DNA of 64,000 bases from Vibrio sp. FE10 (GCF_030297155.1 NZ_AP028067.1:3596001-3660000); one strand, 5' to 3'; counted from the stretch's first letter, positions 29,942 to 40,129 are shown. Numbers and translations are program-made. Notes: a model not told the origin generated them from the letters alone.

Positions 29942-30607
29942 CTATATAATGCAAGCTTGATAACGTTGATGAACAAAGCGCTTACCTTGCTCCACATTTT
30001 CTAGATCTATCTTGAGCTTACCTTTAAAGCATGGCGCTGATGTCACTAAGGTATGGAACTCGCCATCTTCGCCACATGGATCAACATGGCTCGGTAAGCT
30101 GTCTATTAGTTCAAGCGTGTATTTTTTCCCGCAATAGCTCATGTCTAATGCATCGCTATCGACCGTGACGAGAAAGGTTTCGATGCCTCTGTCTATTATT
30201 TCACTCGCAAGTGCCTGACTGCTCTCTCCCATTAGGGGAAACACACACTCCCAACCCGCTGGTTCTATATAGCTTCTTCGATAATCGGCAATGCCATTAC
30301 AAAACATGTCTCCAAACGCAACCGCATCGATTGATAAGCCAGAACCTTTAAGTGCAGAGACAATGGTACTTTGATAAATCTCATTACTAGGAAACACTTC
30401 CGGGAGCTCAATCGTGATTAATGGTAAACCGACTAATTGCGCCTGCATGGCAACAACATCAATCGGAGTCACTTGGAAAGGAACCTCATCTCCAACATAT
30501 GTCGTATAGAGAGCAACAACTTCATATTCGGAGCTTTCAAGTAGACGCTCTAGCGTTAATGTCGAGTCTTTACCTGACGACCAACTTATGACGACTTTCT
30601 TTTTCAT
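29942..30607 (-). CDS. DUF71/COG2102 ATP-pyrophosphatase-like protein, B12-associated type
   Basis: A 221-residue protein of the adenine-nucleotide alpha-hydrolase fold. The PP-loop is WSSGKDS (residues 9-15) and the family signature appears as FGDMFCNGIADYRR. Eukaryotic and archaeal relatives (Dph6) amidate diphthine, which bacteria lack. Published comparative genomics assigns a bacterial subgroup of DUF71 to cobalamin salvage because of its btuB neighbourhood, and that is exactly the context here: it lies just downstream of riboswitch-controlled btuB on the same strand. The ATG at 30607 is preferred to a TTG at 30619. A terminator hairpin lies between btuB and this gene, so expression may need readthrough. 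The reaction is unknown. Confidence 0.85.
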   Translation of the reverse strand: MKKKVVISWSSGKDSTLTLERLLESSEYEVVALYTTYVGDEVPFQVTPIDVVAMQAQLVGLPLITIELPEVFPSNEIYQSTIVSALKGSGLSIDAVAFGDMFCNGIADYRRSYIEPAGWECVFPLMGESSQALASEIIDRGIETFLVTVDSDALDMSYCGKKYTLELIDSLPSHVDPCGEDGEFHTLVTSAPCFKGKLKIDLENVEQGKRFVHQRYQACII

Positions 30608-30621
30608 TGATATACCCAATA

Positions 30622-30647
30622 AGAAAAACCGCCCGGAGGCGGTTTAG
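30622..30647 (-). terminator. Terminator between btuB and the DUF71 gene
   Basis: A compact stem (AACCGCC-TCCG-GGCGGTT) is followed by TTTTCTTATT on the minus strand, 8 bp after the btuB stop and just upstream of the next start. Confidence 0.8.
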
Positions 30648-30654
30648 GTGGAAA

Positions 30655-32487
30655 TTAGAATTGGTAAGAAGCTGATACAAAGTATTCACGACCAGGCGTC
30701 GCGTAACCGCTATACATTTCATAGTCTTTATCGAATGCGTTACTCAGTTTTCCTTTCACCTTTAGATCTGCCGAAACTGCGTACTCAGCAGTAAAGTTCC
30801 AAAGGCTGTAACTTGCCAATCGTGTCGTCCCGTTAAAGCGCTCGCCTTGATAAAGGTACTGAGAGCCTAAGATCCAATCACCAAATTCAGCAAAAGCATT
30901 CCACTTAGCACCTTGTTTGGAACGGTATGCTAACTGTTGTTCTTTACCATTAGATTTGTCTACTGGATCTTTCCAGTCTAAGTAGAACTGATGTGTAACA
31001 ATTGAGGTGTCAAAACCTAAGCCCAGTTCAACACCTTTGATTTCAGCCTCTCCAATATTAGTCATGCCTGAGCCTTGCCACATCAACATATTATCAATCT
31101 TATTGATGAAACCAGTAATCGACCAATCTAAATAAGAATGTGAACCTTCTAGCGTTAGCTCTGTATTTTGAGAATCTTCTGCTTTTAGATTAGGAGCTTC
31201 GTAACCCGGGTAATATAAGTCTAGAAAAGTAGGAGATCTGAAGGCTGTACCATGGCTTGCTTTAATCTCATAGTTATCAAGGAACGCCCAACCCGCCGCA
31301 GCTTGCCACGTGGTGTTGTTTCCATATTGGCTGTTCTCATCATTTCGAGCACTTGCTTCAAGTGTCCAGCTATCTATGATGTATTGACTAATAATACTTA
31401 CACCATAGTTTTCACGAGGATTCTCTTCTGGCTTATAGTAACTAAAGCCTGTGTAGCCTTCATCTAACTCTTCACGTCGGTAATCTAAACCACCACCTAA
31501 AGCCAACTGCTCATTTACTCGGTAAGAGTTTAGCCAAGCAGCATTGATCTGGTTAATAGATGTGATGCCACCACTTTTCTTATTCTTACCTACGACATAA
31601 TCGTAGTTATCTTGTTCTGCATAAGTAAGATCTAAAGTTGAAGTGAGGTTGTCTTCGTTGTAAGCCAAGTTTGTATTAATTGAACGAAACTCAGTTCGGC
31701 CAACTTTTTCTTCATGATTTGTTCCATACGTATTGTCGTATTCACCTTCATTGTCGTAAGCCACAACATTAACAAAAGCATTAACTGTCTTGGTTAGCTG
31801 ATTTTGGTAGCCGATATTTACATTGTATGACTCAAAACCGTGCTCATCGCCATCGTTAACACCAGCTACAGGTTTAACATTAAATCCGTCATCTTTTTCA
31901 TAACCAACAACAGCTTTAATATGTTGGCTTTCATCAATCTTATGCAGAGCAGCTAAAGAAGTTACATAATGATTGTTTGTACCATACCCGCCATACACTT
32001 TAACGGCATTTTCATTCACATCGGCTCTGGTAATAATATTGATCACACCAGAAATCGCTTCTGAACCATAGATCGAGGCGCGAGCACCACGAATGAATTC
32101 AATTCTTTCAATTGAGTTAACTGGCAAAGAGTTAAAATCAACACCACCCATCATAGCTCTTGGTAAGCGGGTACCATCCATTAGAACTAGTACTTGAGAA
32201 GAACTACCTCCTCGCACATAGAACGAGGCTGTTTGCCCACGACCACCATATTGAGCAACTTCAACGCTTGGCAACGTTCGAAAAACTTCAATAAGACTAT
32301 TTGCTTGAAGTTTTGAAATATCTTCTTTGGTAACGACAACAGTTTGAGCTAATACAGCACCGTCAACTTGCTCAAAACGGTTAGCCGTAACCACCATGGT
32401 TTCGTCAGTAGATGCTTCTTGGGCGTGTAAATTGGAGATAGGTGAAAGCAGCGATGCTACAGCAACCGCTAAAAGGGATTTGTTCAT
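30655..32487 (-). CDS. btuB: TonB-dependent vitamin B12 outer-membrane receptor
   Basis: A 610-residue outer-membrane receptor, close to E. coli BtuB (614). A signal peptide ([22 protein letters not shown]) precedes the TonB box DETMVVTA. A plug domain follows ([50 protein letters not shown]), then a 22-strand barrel ending in the expected C-terminal Phe (SASYQF). It binds cobalamin outside the cell and imports it with TonB energy. The ATG at 32487 has the ribosome binding site TAGGA. A cobalamin riboswitch lies in its leader, so B12 should shut it off. Confidence 0.96.
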   Translation of the reverse strand: MNKSLLAVAVASLLSPISNLHAQEASTDETMVVTANRFEQVDGAVLAQTVVVTKEDISKLQANSLIEVFRTLPSVEVAQYGGRGQTASFYVRGGSSSQVLVLMDGTRLPRAMMGGVDFNSLPVNSIERIEFIRGARASIYGSEAISGVINIITRADVNENAVKVYGGYGTNNHYVTSLAALHKIDESQHIKAVVGYEKDDGFNVKPVAGVNDGDEHGFESYNVNIGYQNQLTKTVNAFVNVVAYDNEGEYDNTYGTNHEEKVGRTEFRSINTNLAYNEDNLTSTLDLTYAEQDNYDYVVGKNKKSGGITSINQINAAWLNSYRVNEQLALGGGLDYRREELDEGYTGFSYYKPEENPRENYGVSIISQYIIDSWTLEASARNDENSQYGNNTTWQAAAGWAFLDNYEIKASHGTAFRSPTFLDLYYPGYEAPNLKAEDSQNTELTLEGSHSYLDWSITGFINKIDNMLMWQGSGMTNIGEAEIKGVELGLGFDTSIVTHQFYLDWKDPVDKSNGKEQQLAYRSKQGAKWNAFAEFGDWILGSQYLYQGERFNGTTRLASYSLWNFTAEYAVSADLKVKGKLSNAFDKDYEMYSGYATPGREYFVSASYQF

Positions 32488-32544
32488 GTTGTGATCCTAA
32501 ATCGCGTAAATTCCTACCAAACCACATTGTATGGCTTAGCTACT

Positions 32545-32718
32545 GGCAGGTATTCGGACTTAAGAGCACAACCTTATGGTTTACCTCATATTCGACTTCC
32601 CACAAAAAGCTATTTGCAGTGTCTTATGAATATTCGTTCTCTTTTACCGCTGCGCGTCAGTTCTGGATTCACACCAGATTCCCTCTTCAGCCATCTATAC
32701 ATCCAAATGGCACCAGCT
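32545..32718 (-). promoter_or_regulatory. Cobalamin (AdoCbl) riboswitch controlling btuB
   Basis: On the minus strand the conserved elements occur in order: GGTGCC near the start, GGGAATCTGGTGTGAATCCAG, the core GCGCAGCGGTAA, CACTG, GGGAAGTCGA, and AAGTCCGAATACCTGCC (the B12 box region). No T-tailed terminator follows, so control is probably by blocking btuB translation. The element starts about 10 bp after the promoter. Confidence 0.93.
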
Positions 32719-32726
32719 TGCGGGAG

Positions 32727-32755
32727 ATAGTATTAACCTATGAATCATTTGTCTA
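32727..32755 (-). promoter_or_regulatory. Probable sigma-70 promoter of btuB
   Basis: TAGACA and TACTAT with a 17-bp spacer on the minus strand, placed so that transcription begins at the riboswitch. Confidence 0.6.
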
Positions 32756-32887
32756 GTCTAAGATAGCTATAAGCTATAGTTTTCATGCTCGATTTACATT
32801 GAATGGCTCTCAACACTGGACAAGCGCCTGTGATTGAATAAAATCTGCGCTCTTGATTTAAAAGCACGACAGCAAAAAGGCATAACA

Positions 32888-33997
32888 ATGGCGAATTTAG
32901 ATGTAAACCCGCAACGCTACCAAGAACAACTAGCAGAAAAGACAGAGCGTCTTACTGAAATGTTCTCACAATACGATGTGCCTGAGTTGGAAGTGTATGA
33001 ATCTCCAGAACAACACTACCGCATGCGTGCTGAATTTCGCGTGTGGCATGAAGGTGACGATATGTATTACGTCATGTTCAATCAAGAGACCAAAGAAAAA
33101 TACCGTGTAGACCAGTTCCCAGCGGCTAGCCGTCTTATCAACGACTTGATGCCTCTATTAACAGATGCAATGAAAGAGAACCACTCTCTACGCCACAAGC
33201 TATTCCAAGTAGATTTTCTTTCTACGTTGAGCGGTGAGATTTTGGTATCACTGCTTTACCACCGTCAATTGGGTGAGCAATGGATTCAAGATGCTAAAGC
33301 ACTTAAGCAGCAATTGAATGATGAAGGCTTTAACCTAAACCTGATTGGCCGTGCGCGTAAGATGAAAATCGTCCTTGACCGTGACTACGTCATTGAAAAG
33401 CTAGACGTGAATGGTGACAGCTACATCTACCAACAAGTAGAGAACAGCTTTACTCAACCAAACGGTAAAGTAGCAGAGAAAATGCTTGAGTGGGCTGTCG
33501 ACTGTACTCAAGACAGCAAAGGTGACTTGCTAGAACTTTACTGTGGTAACGGTAACTTCTCATTAGCACTAGCACAAAACTTTGAGCGTGTACTAGCAAC
33601 TGAGTTAGCGAAGCCATCTGTAGAATCGGCTCAATACAACATTGCGGCGAACAAGATTGATAATGTTCAGATTATCCGTATGTCTGCGGAAGACTTTACC
33701 GTAGCAATGGAAGGTAAGCGTGAATTCCGCCGCCTACTACAAGCAAACATCGATCTAAAGAGTTACAACTGCAACACTATCTTTGTTGATCCACCGCGTT
33801 CAGGTATGGATGTTGATACTTGTAAGATGGTTCAAGGCTACGAGCGCATCATGTACATCTCTTGTAACCCTGAGACATTGAAAGAGAACCTAGACATTCT
33901 AAGCGAAACACACGACATCACTCGTTTTGCTCTATTTGACCAGTTCCCTTACACGCATCACATGGAAGCCGGTGTATTCCTAGAGCGTAAAGCGTAA
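32888..33997 (+). CDS. trmA: tRNA (uracil-54 C5)-methyltransferase
   Basis: A 369-residue SAM enzyme that makes ribothymidine at position 54 of the tRNA T loop. The first residues [12 protein letters not shown] and [16 protein letters not shown] match E. coli TrmA closely. The SAM site is [22 protein letters not shown] and the catalytic cysteine in YISCNPETL follow, and the C-terminal [13 protein letters not shown] general-base region is complete. The ATG at 32888 is used; an in-frame extension to 32834 adds non-homologous residues. It is divergent from btuB and convergent with yijD across a shared terminator. Confidence 0.97.
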   Translation: MANLDVNPQRYQEQLAEKTERLTEMFSQYDVPELEVYESPEQHYRMRAEFRVWHEGDDMYYVMFNQETKEKYRVDQFPAASRLINDLMPLLTDAMKENHSLRHKLFQVDFLSTLSGEILVSLLYHRQLGEQWIQDAKALKQQLNDEGFNLNLIGRARKMKIVLDRDYVIEKLDVNGDSYIYQQVENSFTQPNGKVAEKMLEWAVDCTQDSKGDLLELYCGNGNFSLALAQNFERVLATELAKPSVESAQYNIAANKIDNVQIIRMSAEDFTVAMEGKREFRRLLQANIDLKSYNCNTIFVDPPRSGMDVDTCKMVQGYERIMYISCNPETLKENLDILSETHDITRFALFDQFPYTHHMEAGVFLERKA

Positions 33998-34033
33998 GTC
34001 TCGCTTTCTAGGTCTGAGCCAAACATCAGATAC

Positions 34034-34064
34034 AAAAAAACGAGCCCATTGGCTCGTTTTTTTA
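34034..34064. terminator. Bidirectional terminator between trmA and yijD
   Basis: The stem AAAAACGAGCC-CATT-GGCTCGTTTTT has A and T runs on both sides, serving both convergent transcripts. Confidence 0.9.
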
Positions 34065-34077
34065 TTTATACGTTGGT

Positions 34078-34449
34078 TTAAGCGGTTTTACCGATAAAGC
34101 CTAGCTTCTTACCTACCCAAGCGAGTAGCAGCATCGCGACAATAATCGCAAAGAAGTTTGAACCTGCATCAGGGTGTTGTGCTTTCACAAAAGCCGAGTG
34201 GCCAAATGCACCTACAAAGAAACAAGCTAAACCCACTAATGGAATATCTTCAGATACTGGATTCGTTAGGTATTCTTGGTAAAGCGCTTGTACAGCCAAA
34301 ACTAAAGCAATCAGCGGGAAAATAGAGAAGCCCACTTCGCTCATTGTTACCCAAGATAACAGTGCATCACCACACACACCTGCAACAACAGCAAGTACGA
34401 GTGTCTTTCTTTCAGAACCACGGTTTACAGTATTATTTTCATTCGACAT
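34078..34449 (-). CDS. yijD: YijD family inner-membrane protein
   Basis: A 123-residue protein with four hydrophobic helices (about residues 17-33, 39-57, 71-86, 98-118), the size and topology of E. coli YijD (119 aa). It is assigned to the family partly by position, directly after fabR. No catalytic motif is visible and the function is unknown. Its ATG overlaps the fabR stop (TAATG), so translation is coupled. Co-expression with the unsaturated-fatty-acid repressor suggests a membrane-related role, which is an inference only. Confidence 0.85.
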   Translation of the reverse strand: MSNENNTVNRGSERKTLVLAVVAGVCGDALLSWVTMSEVGFSIFPLIALVLAVQALYQEYLTNPVSEDIPLVGLACFFVGAFGHSAFVKAQHPDAGSNFFAIIVAMLLLAWVGKKLGFIGKTA

Positions 34450-35090
34450 TATTCAATCCCGCCTTTTAATCGGTTACGTTCACGTTCTTTACGATACCAA
34501 AAAGCCCCTTTGGCCATCATTCGCAATTGCATGATCAAGCGATCAGCCAATTCATCTCGCTGACGTCGATCTAAATCTAATGCTTCTGCCCCTGAGTTGA
34601 AGACCAAAATGACAGAGGCTTCAGCTTGAGTAAAAGCTTCATCTCGTGTCATGCCAGTCGTTATTAAATATTCGGTTAACTCAGCAGAGAAGTGCTGTAT
34701 CTCACGAGCTACCGCAGCACGAAACTCAAATGAAGTTCCTGAGCGCTCTCGTAATAACAGTCTGAATACGTTTGGACTGCTTTCAATGAATTCCATAAAG
34801 GTTTCAACCGATGTGCGAATCACACTGCCTTCTTTTACTATGCGTTGCCTAGCTTGTCGCATTAACTGGCGCAATAGTAAGCCACCTTCATCAACCATGG
34901 TTAAGCCAAGCTCATCCATGTCTTTGAAGTGACGATAAAAGGAAGTCGGTGCTATTCCAGCCTCACGAGCGACTTCTCTCAAGCTTAGATTGGAAAAACT
35001 ACGATCAGCACTGAGTTGGCTAAATGCCGCATCGATTAAGCTACGACGAGTTTTTTCTTTTTGCTGTGCGCGAATGCCCATTGGTTTCAT
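34449..35090 (-). CDS. fabR: Unsaturated fatty acid biosynthesis repressor FabR (TetR family)
   Basis: A 213-residue TetR-type repressor. The N-terminal helix-turn-helix [19 protein letters not shown] is nearly identical to E. coli FabR, as are [12 protein letters not shown] and [13 protein letters not shown]. FabR senses the ratio of unsaturated to saturated acyl thioesters and represses fabA/fabB. Starts at 35090 (MKPMGIR) and 35081 (MGIR) are both possible; neither has a strong ribosome binding site. It is in an operon with yijD and divergent from sthA, the conserved enterobacterial arrangement. Confidence 0.96.
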   Translation of the reverse strand: MKPMGIRAQQKEKTRRSLIDAAFSQLSADRSFSNLSLREVAREAGIAPTSFYRHFKDMDELGLTMVDEGGLLLRQLMRQARQRIVKEGSVIRTSVETFMEFIESSPNVFRLLLRERSGTSFEFRAAVAREIQHFSAELTEYLITTGMTRDEAFTQAEASVILVFNSGAEALDLDRRQRDELADRLIMQLRMMAKGAFWYRKERERNRLKGGIE

Positions 35091-35165
35091 ACTTTATCAA
35101 CATCTTCTTTTACAGCCTAAACAGGCATGTCTAATACTCTCTTCAATATAACGCGAATCACTTAT

Positions 35166-35198
35166 TTATATAAGGCACTCTGGTTATATAAGACACTC
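35166..35198. repeat. Two 15-bp direct repeats with 18-bp period in the fabR-sthA intergenic region
   Basis: TTATATAAGGCACTC (35166-35180) and TTATATAAGACACTC (35184-35198) differ at one base. The rest of the 327-bp region 35091-35417 holds no gene, only the divergent promoters of fabR and sthA and the AAGGAAG ribosome binding site of sthA. The repeats could be an operator or a simple duplication. Confidence 0.6.
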
Positions 35199-35417
35199 AA
35201 CATACCTCTTTGTTCACGTACCGAAGTAAATACGTTCGAAGAAAAAATTTCAATCTCCACACTGTCATTTGGAGACATACGACATACCAAATATTATTTT
35301 TTCGATAACACTGCGTGATCCCACCGACTCTCTGATGCCCTTTTCATGTACCCAAGAACAGAATCAGTTAAAATCTCGCTAAAGCAATGTTAATCAAATA
35401 TAACAAGGAAGATATCT

Positions 35418-36818
35418 ATGCCACACTCCAACCACTTTGATGTAATCGTAATTGGTAGTGGCCCCGGAGGCGAAGGGGCAGCGATGGGATTAACCAAAGC
35501 CGGGTTGAACGTTGCAATCATTGAGAAAGAGAGCAGCGTTGGTGGTGGTTGTACTCACTGGGGAACCATTCCTTCAAAAGCACTGCGTCATGCCGTGAGT
35601 CGTATTATTGAATTCAACAGCAACCCGCTGTTTTGTCAGAACAACAAAAGCATTCACTCAACCTTCTCCAACATACTGGGTCATGCTAAATCAGTCATCG
35701 ATAAGCAAACTCGACTGCGCCAAGGTTTCTACGATCGCAACCAATGTACACTGGTATTTGGTACCGCTCGTTTTATTGATACCAACACTATTTCTGTTTT
35801 ACAAAGCGATGGTACTGAAGAGCATTACAGTGCAGACAAGTTTGTTATCGCGACAGGCTCTCGCCCTTACCAGCCAGACAACGTCGACTTCCTACACGAA
35901 CGTATCTACGACAGCGATTCTATTCTTTCTCTTAAACACGACCCTCAGCACATCATCATTTATGGTGCTGGCGTTATCGGTTGTGAGTACGCGTCGATCT
36001 TCCGTGGTTTAGGCGTGAAAACCGATCTCATCAATACTCGAGACCGCTTACTGTCATTCCTAGACAATGAAACCTCAGATGCGCTTTCTTACCACTTCTG
36101 GAACAGTGGCGTCGTAATTCGTAACGATGAAACCTTTGAGAAAATTGAAGGCACTGATGACGGTGTCATCATTCACCTAGAGTCAGGTAAGAAAATGCGT
36201 GCTGATTGCCTACTGTATGCCAATGGCCGAACAGGTAACACAGACAAGCTGAATCTTGGTGCTGTAGGGCTAGAATCGGATTCACGTGGTCAAGTGTCGG
36301 TTAACAGCAATTACCAAACCAGTATCAGCCACGTTTATGCCGTGGGTGATGTGATTGGCTACCCTAGCTTGGCAAGTGCTGCCTATGACCAAGGTCGTTT
36401 CGTGGCTCAAGCAATAGTGAAAGGCGAAGCGGAAGGCCATCTGATTGAAGACATTCCAACGGGCATCTACACAATTCCGGAGATCAGCTCTGTGGGTAAA
36501 ACAGAGCAAGAGCTTACTGCTGCGAAGGTTCCTTACGAAGTTGGACGCTCTTCATTCAAACACCTCGCTCGTGCACAAATCGCGGGTAAAGATATTGGTA
36601 GTTTGAAAATCCTATTCCACCGTGAAACCAAAGAGATTTTAGGTATCCACGTGTTTGGAGAGCGTGCTGCTGAGATCATCCACATCGGTCAGGCAATCAT
36701 GGAACAGAAAGGCGAAGCAAATACCATCGAGTACTTTGTGAATACGACCTTCAACTATCCAACAATGGCTGAAGCTTATCGCGTCGCAGCGCTTAACGGA
36801 CTTAACCGTTTATTCTAA
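35418..36818 (+). CDS. sthA: Soluble pyridine nucleotide transhydrogenase (Si-specific)
   Basis: A 466-residue flavoprotein, the length of E. coli SthA/UdhA. The FAD-binding GxGxxG is [13 protein letters not shown] near the N-terminus. The second nucleotide-binding motif is [14 protein letters not shown], followed by the FAD motif VYAVGDVIG. As in SthA, and unlike lipoamide dehydrogenase, the redox cysteine pair is absent: [13 protein letters not shown] keeps one cysteine where disulfide reductases have CxxxxC. It equilibrates NADPH and NAD+ in the cytosol. AAGGAAG precedes the ATG. It is divergent from fabR. Confidence 0.97.
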   Translation: MPHSNHFDVIVIGSGPGGEGAAMGLTKAGLNVAIIEKESSVGGGCTHWGTIPSKALRHAVSRIIEFNSNPLFCQNNKSIHSTFSNILGHAKSVIDKQTRLRQGFYDRNQCTLVFGTARFIDTNTISVLQSDGTEEHYSADKFVIATGSRPYQPDNVDFLHERIYDSDSILSLKHDPQHIIIYGAGVIGCEYASIFRGLGVKTDLINTRDRLLSFLDNETSDALSYHFWNSGVVIRNDETFEKIEGTDDGVIIHLESGKKMRADCLLYANGRTGNTDKLNLGAVGLESDSRGQVSVNSNYQTSISHVYAVGDVIGYPSLASAAYDQGRFVAQAIVKGEAEGHLIEDIPTGIYTIPEISSVGKTEQELTAAKVPYEVGRSSFKHLARAQIAGKDIGSLKILFHRETKEILGIHVFGERAAEIIHIGQAIMEQKGEANTIEYFVNTTFNYPTMAEAYRVAALNGLNRLF

Positions 36819-36865
36819 ACAAAGAACCAACAGGACTATTTGACCACCTGTAGGCCAAATACATA

Positions 36866-36895
36866 AACAGCAAGCCATGAGCTTGCTGTTTTTAT
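36866..36895 (+). terminator. Rho-independent terminator of sthA
   Basis: The stem AAACAGCAAGC-CATGA-GCTTGCTGTTT is followed by TTT. Confidence 0.88.
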
Positions 36896-37016
36896 TTAAG
36901 CCACTGAATTATATAGCTATGATAGTATTTAGATCATGATGTCCTAAGTACCCTGTTACCTGCACAGCTTCTCTTTTCCGCTCACTGAACTAATCTACCT
37001 AAGCTATCTAAGTAAG

Positions 37017-38372
37017 CTAAGCGAGAAACTCTCCTTTCTTCCATTGAGAAACAAATAAAACACCAAGACCAATCCCACGCATCGCCATAAAGCTCAACAT
37101 TGCTAGCCACAACGCATGGTTTTCTAAACCTGATGCTAAGTAGAAAATTGCAAAGAAACTGCAGGTGGCCACAAACATACTGTTACGCATATCTTTGCCT
37201 TTGGTCGCACCCACGAAGATACCGTCCAGCAAGAAGCACCACATAGAAACGAGTGGCATCGCAATCAACCACGGTAAATAAACTTCAGCTTGAGTCTTAA
37301 CTTCTGGGATTGTGGTGATCATATTAATCAAACTAGACCCAGCAATCGCGAACACTATGGTCAGTACCAAACAAATATTGAAACTCCAAAAGAAAGTACC
37401 TATCAACGACTGATTGAGCTCAACTTTATCTTTCGCACCGATCGCTTTACCGACCATGGCTTCCATTGCGTAGGCAAAACCATCCATCCCATAAGAGATG
37501 ATCATCAAGAAACTCATCAGTACCGCATTGGCTGCCACCACATCATCACCAAAGCTTGCGCCCTGGAAAGTCATAAAAGTAAAAGTGGCCTGCAGACATA
37601 AGGAACGCAGAAAGATATCGCGATTCAATTTCACAAAACGGCTCAAGCCTTGGCTGGTTTTCTTAAGCAGATCCCAAGGTGATGGCAGTTGCCTCTTCAT
37701 CCAGATTCGATACACACAAATTAAGCCAAACGTTAGACCCGCATAATCCGCAATCACCGATGCCAACGCAGCGCCTTCAACTTGCCAACCGAAGCCAATC
37801 ACAAATACGATATCTAAAACAATGTTGGTGATATTAGTAATGATCACCATCCACATAGGTGCTTTGGCATTTTGGGTTCCGAGTAACCAACCTAACAGCA
37901 CAAAGTTAGTCAACGCAGCAGGCGCACTCCATGCTCGGATGGAGAAATATTGCTGACCATAGTGTTTCACTTGGTCACTGGCACTGCTCAGAGAGAAAAC
38001 CGCATCCGCAACGAAGCTGTGCAATAGCAAAAAGACACCAGCAAACCCTAAGGCCATGGTCACGCCTTGCACAAAGACTAAGCCAAGTTGCTTGCCATCG
38101 TTCGCCCCGTAAGATTGCGCGGCCAGCCCGGTCGTCGACATTCGTAGGAAACCAAGTAACCAAAAAGTCACGCTGATCATAGTGCCACCCAAGGCCACAC
38201 CACCTAAATACCAAGAATGCTCTAAGTGACCGATAACCGCAGCGTCGACTAAACCCAGTAGAGGAACCGTAATATTGGAAAGAACCATCGGGATCGCGAG
38301 CAAAAGCACTTTTTTGTGCATCGCTTGATTGAATAGAATTTGAAAAATAGTTTGGGGATTAAATAGCTTCAC
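37017..38372 (-). CDS. dinF: MATE family efflux transporter DinF
   Basis: A 451-residue polytopic membrane protein of about twelve helices. LLLAIPMVLSNITVPLLGLVDAAVIGHL is the signature start of DinF, a MATE exporter linked to protection from oxidative stress. A GTG at 38372 is chosen because AGAGGTGAT gives it a ribosome binding site; GTG 38378 and ATG 38321 are alternatives. In E. coli dinF directly follows lexA in one SOS transcript. Here an 879-bp methyltransferase gene lies between them and no LexA box precedes dinF, so SOS control depends on readthrough from lexA. Confidence 0.93.
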   Translation of the reverse strand: MKLFNPQTIFQILFNQAMHKKVLLLAIPMVLSNITVPLLGLVDAAVIGHLEHSWYLGGVALGGTMISVTFWLLGFLRMSTTGLAAQSYGANDGKQLGLVFVQGVTMALGFAGVFLLLHSFVADAVFSLSSASDQVKHYGQQYFSIRAWSAPAALTNFVLLGWLLGTQNAKAPMWMVIITNITNIVLDIVFVIGFGWQVEGAALASVIADYAGLTFGLICVYRIWMKRQLPSPWDLLKKTSQGLSRFVKLNRDIFLRSLCLQATFTFMTFQGASFGDDVVAANAVLMSFLMIISYGMDGFAYAMEAMVGKAIGAKDKVELNQSLIGTFFWSFNICLVLTIVFAIAGSSLINMITTIPEVKTQAEVYLPWLIAMPLVSMWCFLLDGIFVGATKGKDMRNSMFVATCSFFAIFYLASGLENHALWLAMLSFMAMRGIGLGVLFVSQWKKGEFLA

Positions 38373-38489
38373 GATCACCTCTTTGATTAGAGGCGATAGT
38401 TTAACCTAGTGAGTGTGCTTTCACTATGTTGTGTACTTTATGTCTTGGTTAGCTTTTCCCAAGCTATCTGTTGATAGAAGAAGCTAGCA

Positions 38490-39368
38490 TTACCATTTAA
38501 CCAGTACTAATTGAGGAGTTAAACGCTTTTTAAACTGAGAAATCTTACACAACAATCGCTGCCACAACTTCCAACGATTACATTGCTGTTCTAAAGGTGA
38601 AAACGATTTAACCCATTGCGCCCACGGCAACCAGTTAAGGACGCTGTCTATTGGTGAAGACAACCCGTGAGCATACTCACCAGATCCTAGCTTCTGCCCC
38701 AACGTACTTGAACTTTTATCTCCGGCCAATACTAAGCAGGCGTGGGCGTGAGTAAAATAACGACTGAGAGATTGAATAAAATGTGCCGTCTGCTGTTCAT
38801 TGCAATCAAGCAGAGCGTGTTCACACACCACCATTACTGAGGCCTGCTCTGGGATGTTCAGTTCATCGAGCCACGTCAGATCATCAACCGAGCCACATTC
38901 CAAACGATAGCGTTCATTTTTGTGGAACAAGCGTTGGCGCCAAACTAAGTTCTCTGTGACATCCAATTCAACCCAATGACAACGACCATTATCTAAACGA
39001 TAGAAACGCGTATCAAGCCCGGCTCCAACATTAATGATCCAAGCATCTGGGTTATGAGATAAAAACTGCTGTACCTGAGAATCGCAAAGCTGAGTCAATG
39101 TTGCGTAGAGAAGCTGTTGTTGGTCGAGTTCACCAGTAAGACATTCAGGCGCTAGCTGGCAACGCTTACAGGCTTGAGCTGCAATAGGATCATAAACTAG
39201 GCCATCATCGGCAAGACTTTCGCGGCTGCGAAACCAAAGATGTTGGACGAGGTTGGTCGGAACTTGGAATTCTTGATGTGCAGACCTTTGATCAGAAGAA
39301 GTCTTTTGATCAGAGGAGCGCAGCTTACGAACAAGCGGCTTCATTTGAGGTTTGGTTGGGTTTGGCAT
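38490..39368 (-). CDS. Class I SAM-dependent methyltransferase, leucine carboxyl methyltransferase-like
   Basis: A 292-residue protein. The block INVGAGLDTRFYRLD (SAM-binding loop) followed by VELDVTENLVWRQRLF is characteristic of the LCM/PPM1 family (Pfam Methyltransf). A middle VVCEHALLDCNEQQTAHF corresponds to the family's VAEGLLMYL strand and helix. The substrate is unknown; members methylate carboxyl groups of proteins or polyketides. Several basic residues and a Cys pair (CKRCQLAPEC) precede the core. Three consecutive ATGs occur at 39374, 39371 and 39368; spacing from AAGGA favours the last two. A Fur-like box overlaps the likely promoter, suggesting iron repression. It separates lexA from dinF. 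Confidence 0.82.
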   Translation of the reverse strand: MPNPTKPQMKPLVRKLRSSDQKTSSDQRSAHQEFQVPTNLVQHLWFRSRESLADDGLVYDPIAAQACKRCQLAPECLTGELDQQQLLYATLTQLCDSQVQQFLSHNPDAWIINVGAGLDTRFYRLDNGRCHWVELDVTENLVWRQRLFHKNERYRLECGSVDDLTWLDELNIPEQASVMVVCEHALLDCNEQQTAHFIQSLSRYFTHAHACLVLAGDKSSSTLGQKLGSGEYAHGLSSPIDSVLNWLPWAQWVKSFSPLEQQCNRWKLWQRLLCKISQFKKRLTPQLVLVKW

Positions 39369-39400
39369 CATCATCTTCCTTGTATCTCGACAAAGAAGAT

Positions 39401-39419
39401 GATAATGAATATCAATTAC
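39401..39419. promoter_or_regulatory. Probable Fur box upstream of the methyltransferase
   Basis: GATAATGAATATCAATTAC matches the 19-bp Fur consensus at 14 positions. It overlaps a candidate promoter on the minus strand (TTGTTA, 17 bp, TATCAT). A second imperfect palindrome (TATTGA...TCAATA, 39430-39450) lies just upstream. Confidence 0.65.
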
Positions 39420-39465
39420 AATAACAAGTTATTGAGAATAAATATCAATAAGCTGCTTGTAATGA

Positions 39466-40086
39466 CTACATCCAGTCCGTGTTACGAATAATACCAACCG
39501 CAAGCCCTTCAATAGACAAGTGTTGGGATTCTAGGTCCACGTGAATTGGAGAAAACTCTTCATTTTCAGCATGCAACAGAACGGTAGAACCTTTGCGTTC
39601 TAGGCGTTTTACCGTTACATCATCATCGACACGAGCAACGACAACTTGTCCATCACGCACGTCTTGTGTTTTATGCACGGCCAGTAAATCGCCATCCATA
39701 ATACCGATGTCTTTCATACTTTCGCCATTTACGCGAAGTAAGAAGTCAGCTTGTGGCTTAAACATACCTGGGTCAACTTGGTAATGCATTTCTACATGCT
39801 CTTGAGCCAAAATAGGCTCGCCAGCGGCAACCTGACCGATTAATGGTAAACCTTGCTCTTCGTTCGCTGCATCTTCAAGCAAAATACGAATACCGCGAGA
39901 CGCACCCGGGATAATCTCAATCGCTTCTTTACGAGCAAGAGCTTTCAAATGTTCTTCTGCAGCATTAGCAGAACGGAAGCCTAGTTCGCGTGCAATTTCT
40001 GCGCGTGTCGGTGGCATACCGAAATCGTCAATCTTACTTTTGATAAGATCGAAAACTTGTTGTTGGCGGGGCGTTAACGGCTTCAT
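39466..40086 (-). CDS. lexA: LexA repressor
   Basis: A 206-residue SOS repressor. The winged helix covers residues 1-65 ([22 protein letters not shown]). The autocleavage site is Ala88-Gly89 (QVAAGEP), with catalytic Ser123 (NGESM) and Lys160 (VKRLER). RecA filaments trigger self-cleavage after DNA damage. Two LexA boxes lie in its own promoter, giving autorepression. It is divergent in neighbourhood from plsB, with dgkA between, as in E. coli. Confidence 0.98.
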   Translation of the reverse strand: MKPLTPRQQQVFDLIKSKIDDFGMPPTRAEIARELGFRSANAAEEHLKALARKEAIEIIPGASRGIRILLEDAANEEQGLPLIGQVAAGEPILAQEHVEMHYQVDPGMFKPQADFLLRVNGESMKDIGIMDGDLLAVHKTQDVRDGQVVVARVDDDVTVKRLERKGSTVLLHAENEEFSPIHVDLESQHLSIEGLAVGIIRNTDWM

Positions 40087-40093
40087 GATTCAC

Positions 40094-40109
40094 CTGTCTT
40101 TTTATACAG
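40094..40109. promoter_or_regulatory. LexA (SOS) box, proximal
   Basis: CTGTCTTTTTATACAG has the CTG-N10-CAG form and lies 8 bp upstream of the lexA start codon. Confidence 0.9.
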
Positions 40110-40113
40110 TTGA

Positions 40114-40129
40114 CTGTGAGTATATCCAG
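40114..40129. promoter_or_regulatory. LexA (SOS) box, distal
   Basis: CTGTGAGTATATCCAG (complement CTGGATATACTCACAG). It is spaced 20 bp from the proximal box, about two helical turns, like the paired operators of E. coli lexA. Confidence 0.9.

Noticed and set aside
35127..35318. 63-codon plus-strand frame between fabR and sthA
   Set aside because: No ribosome binding site; the apparent protein repeat is due to the 18-bp direct repeats.
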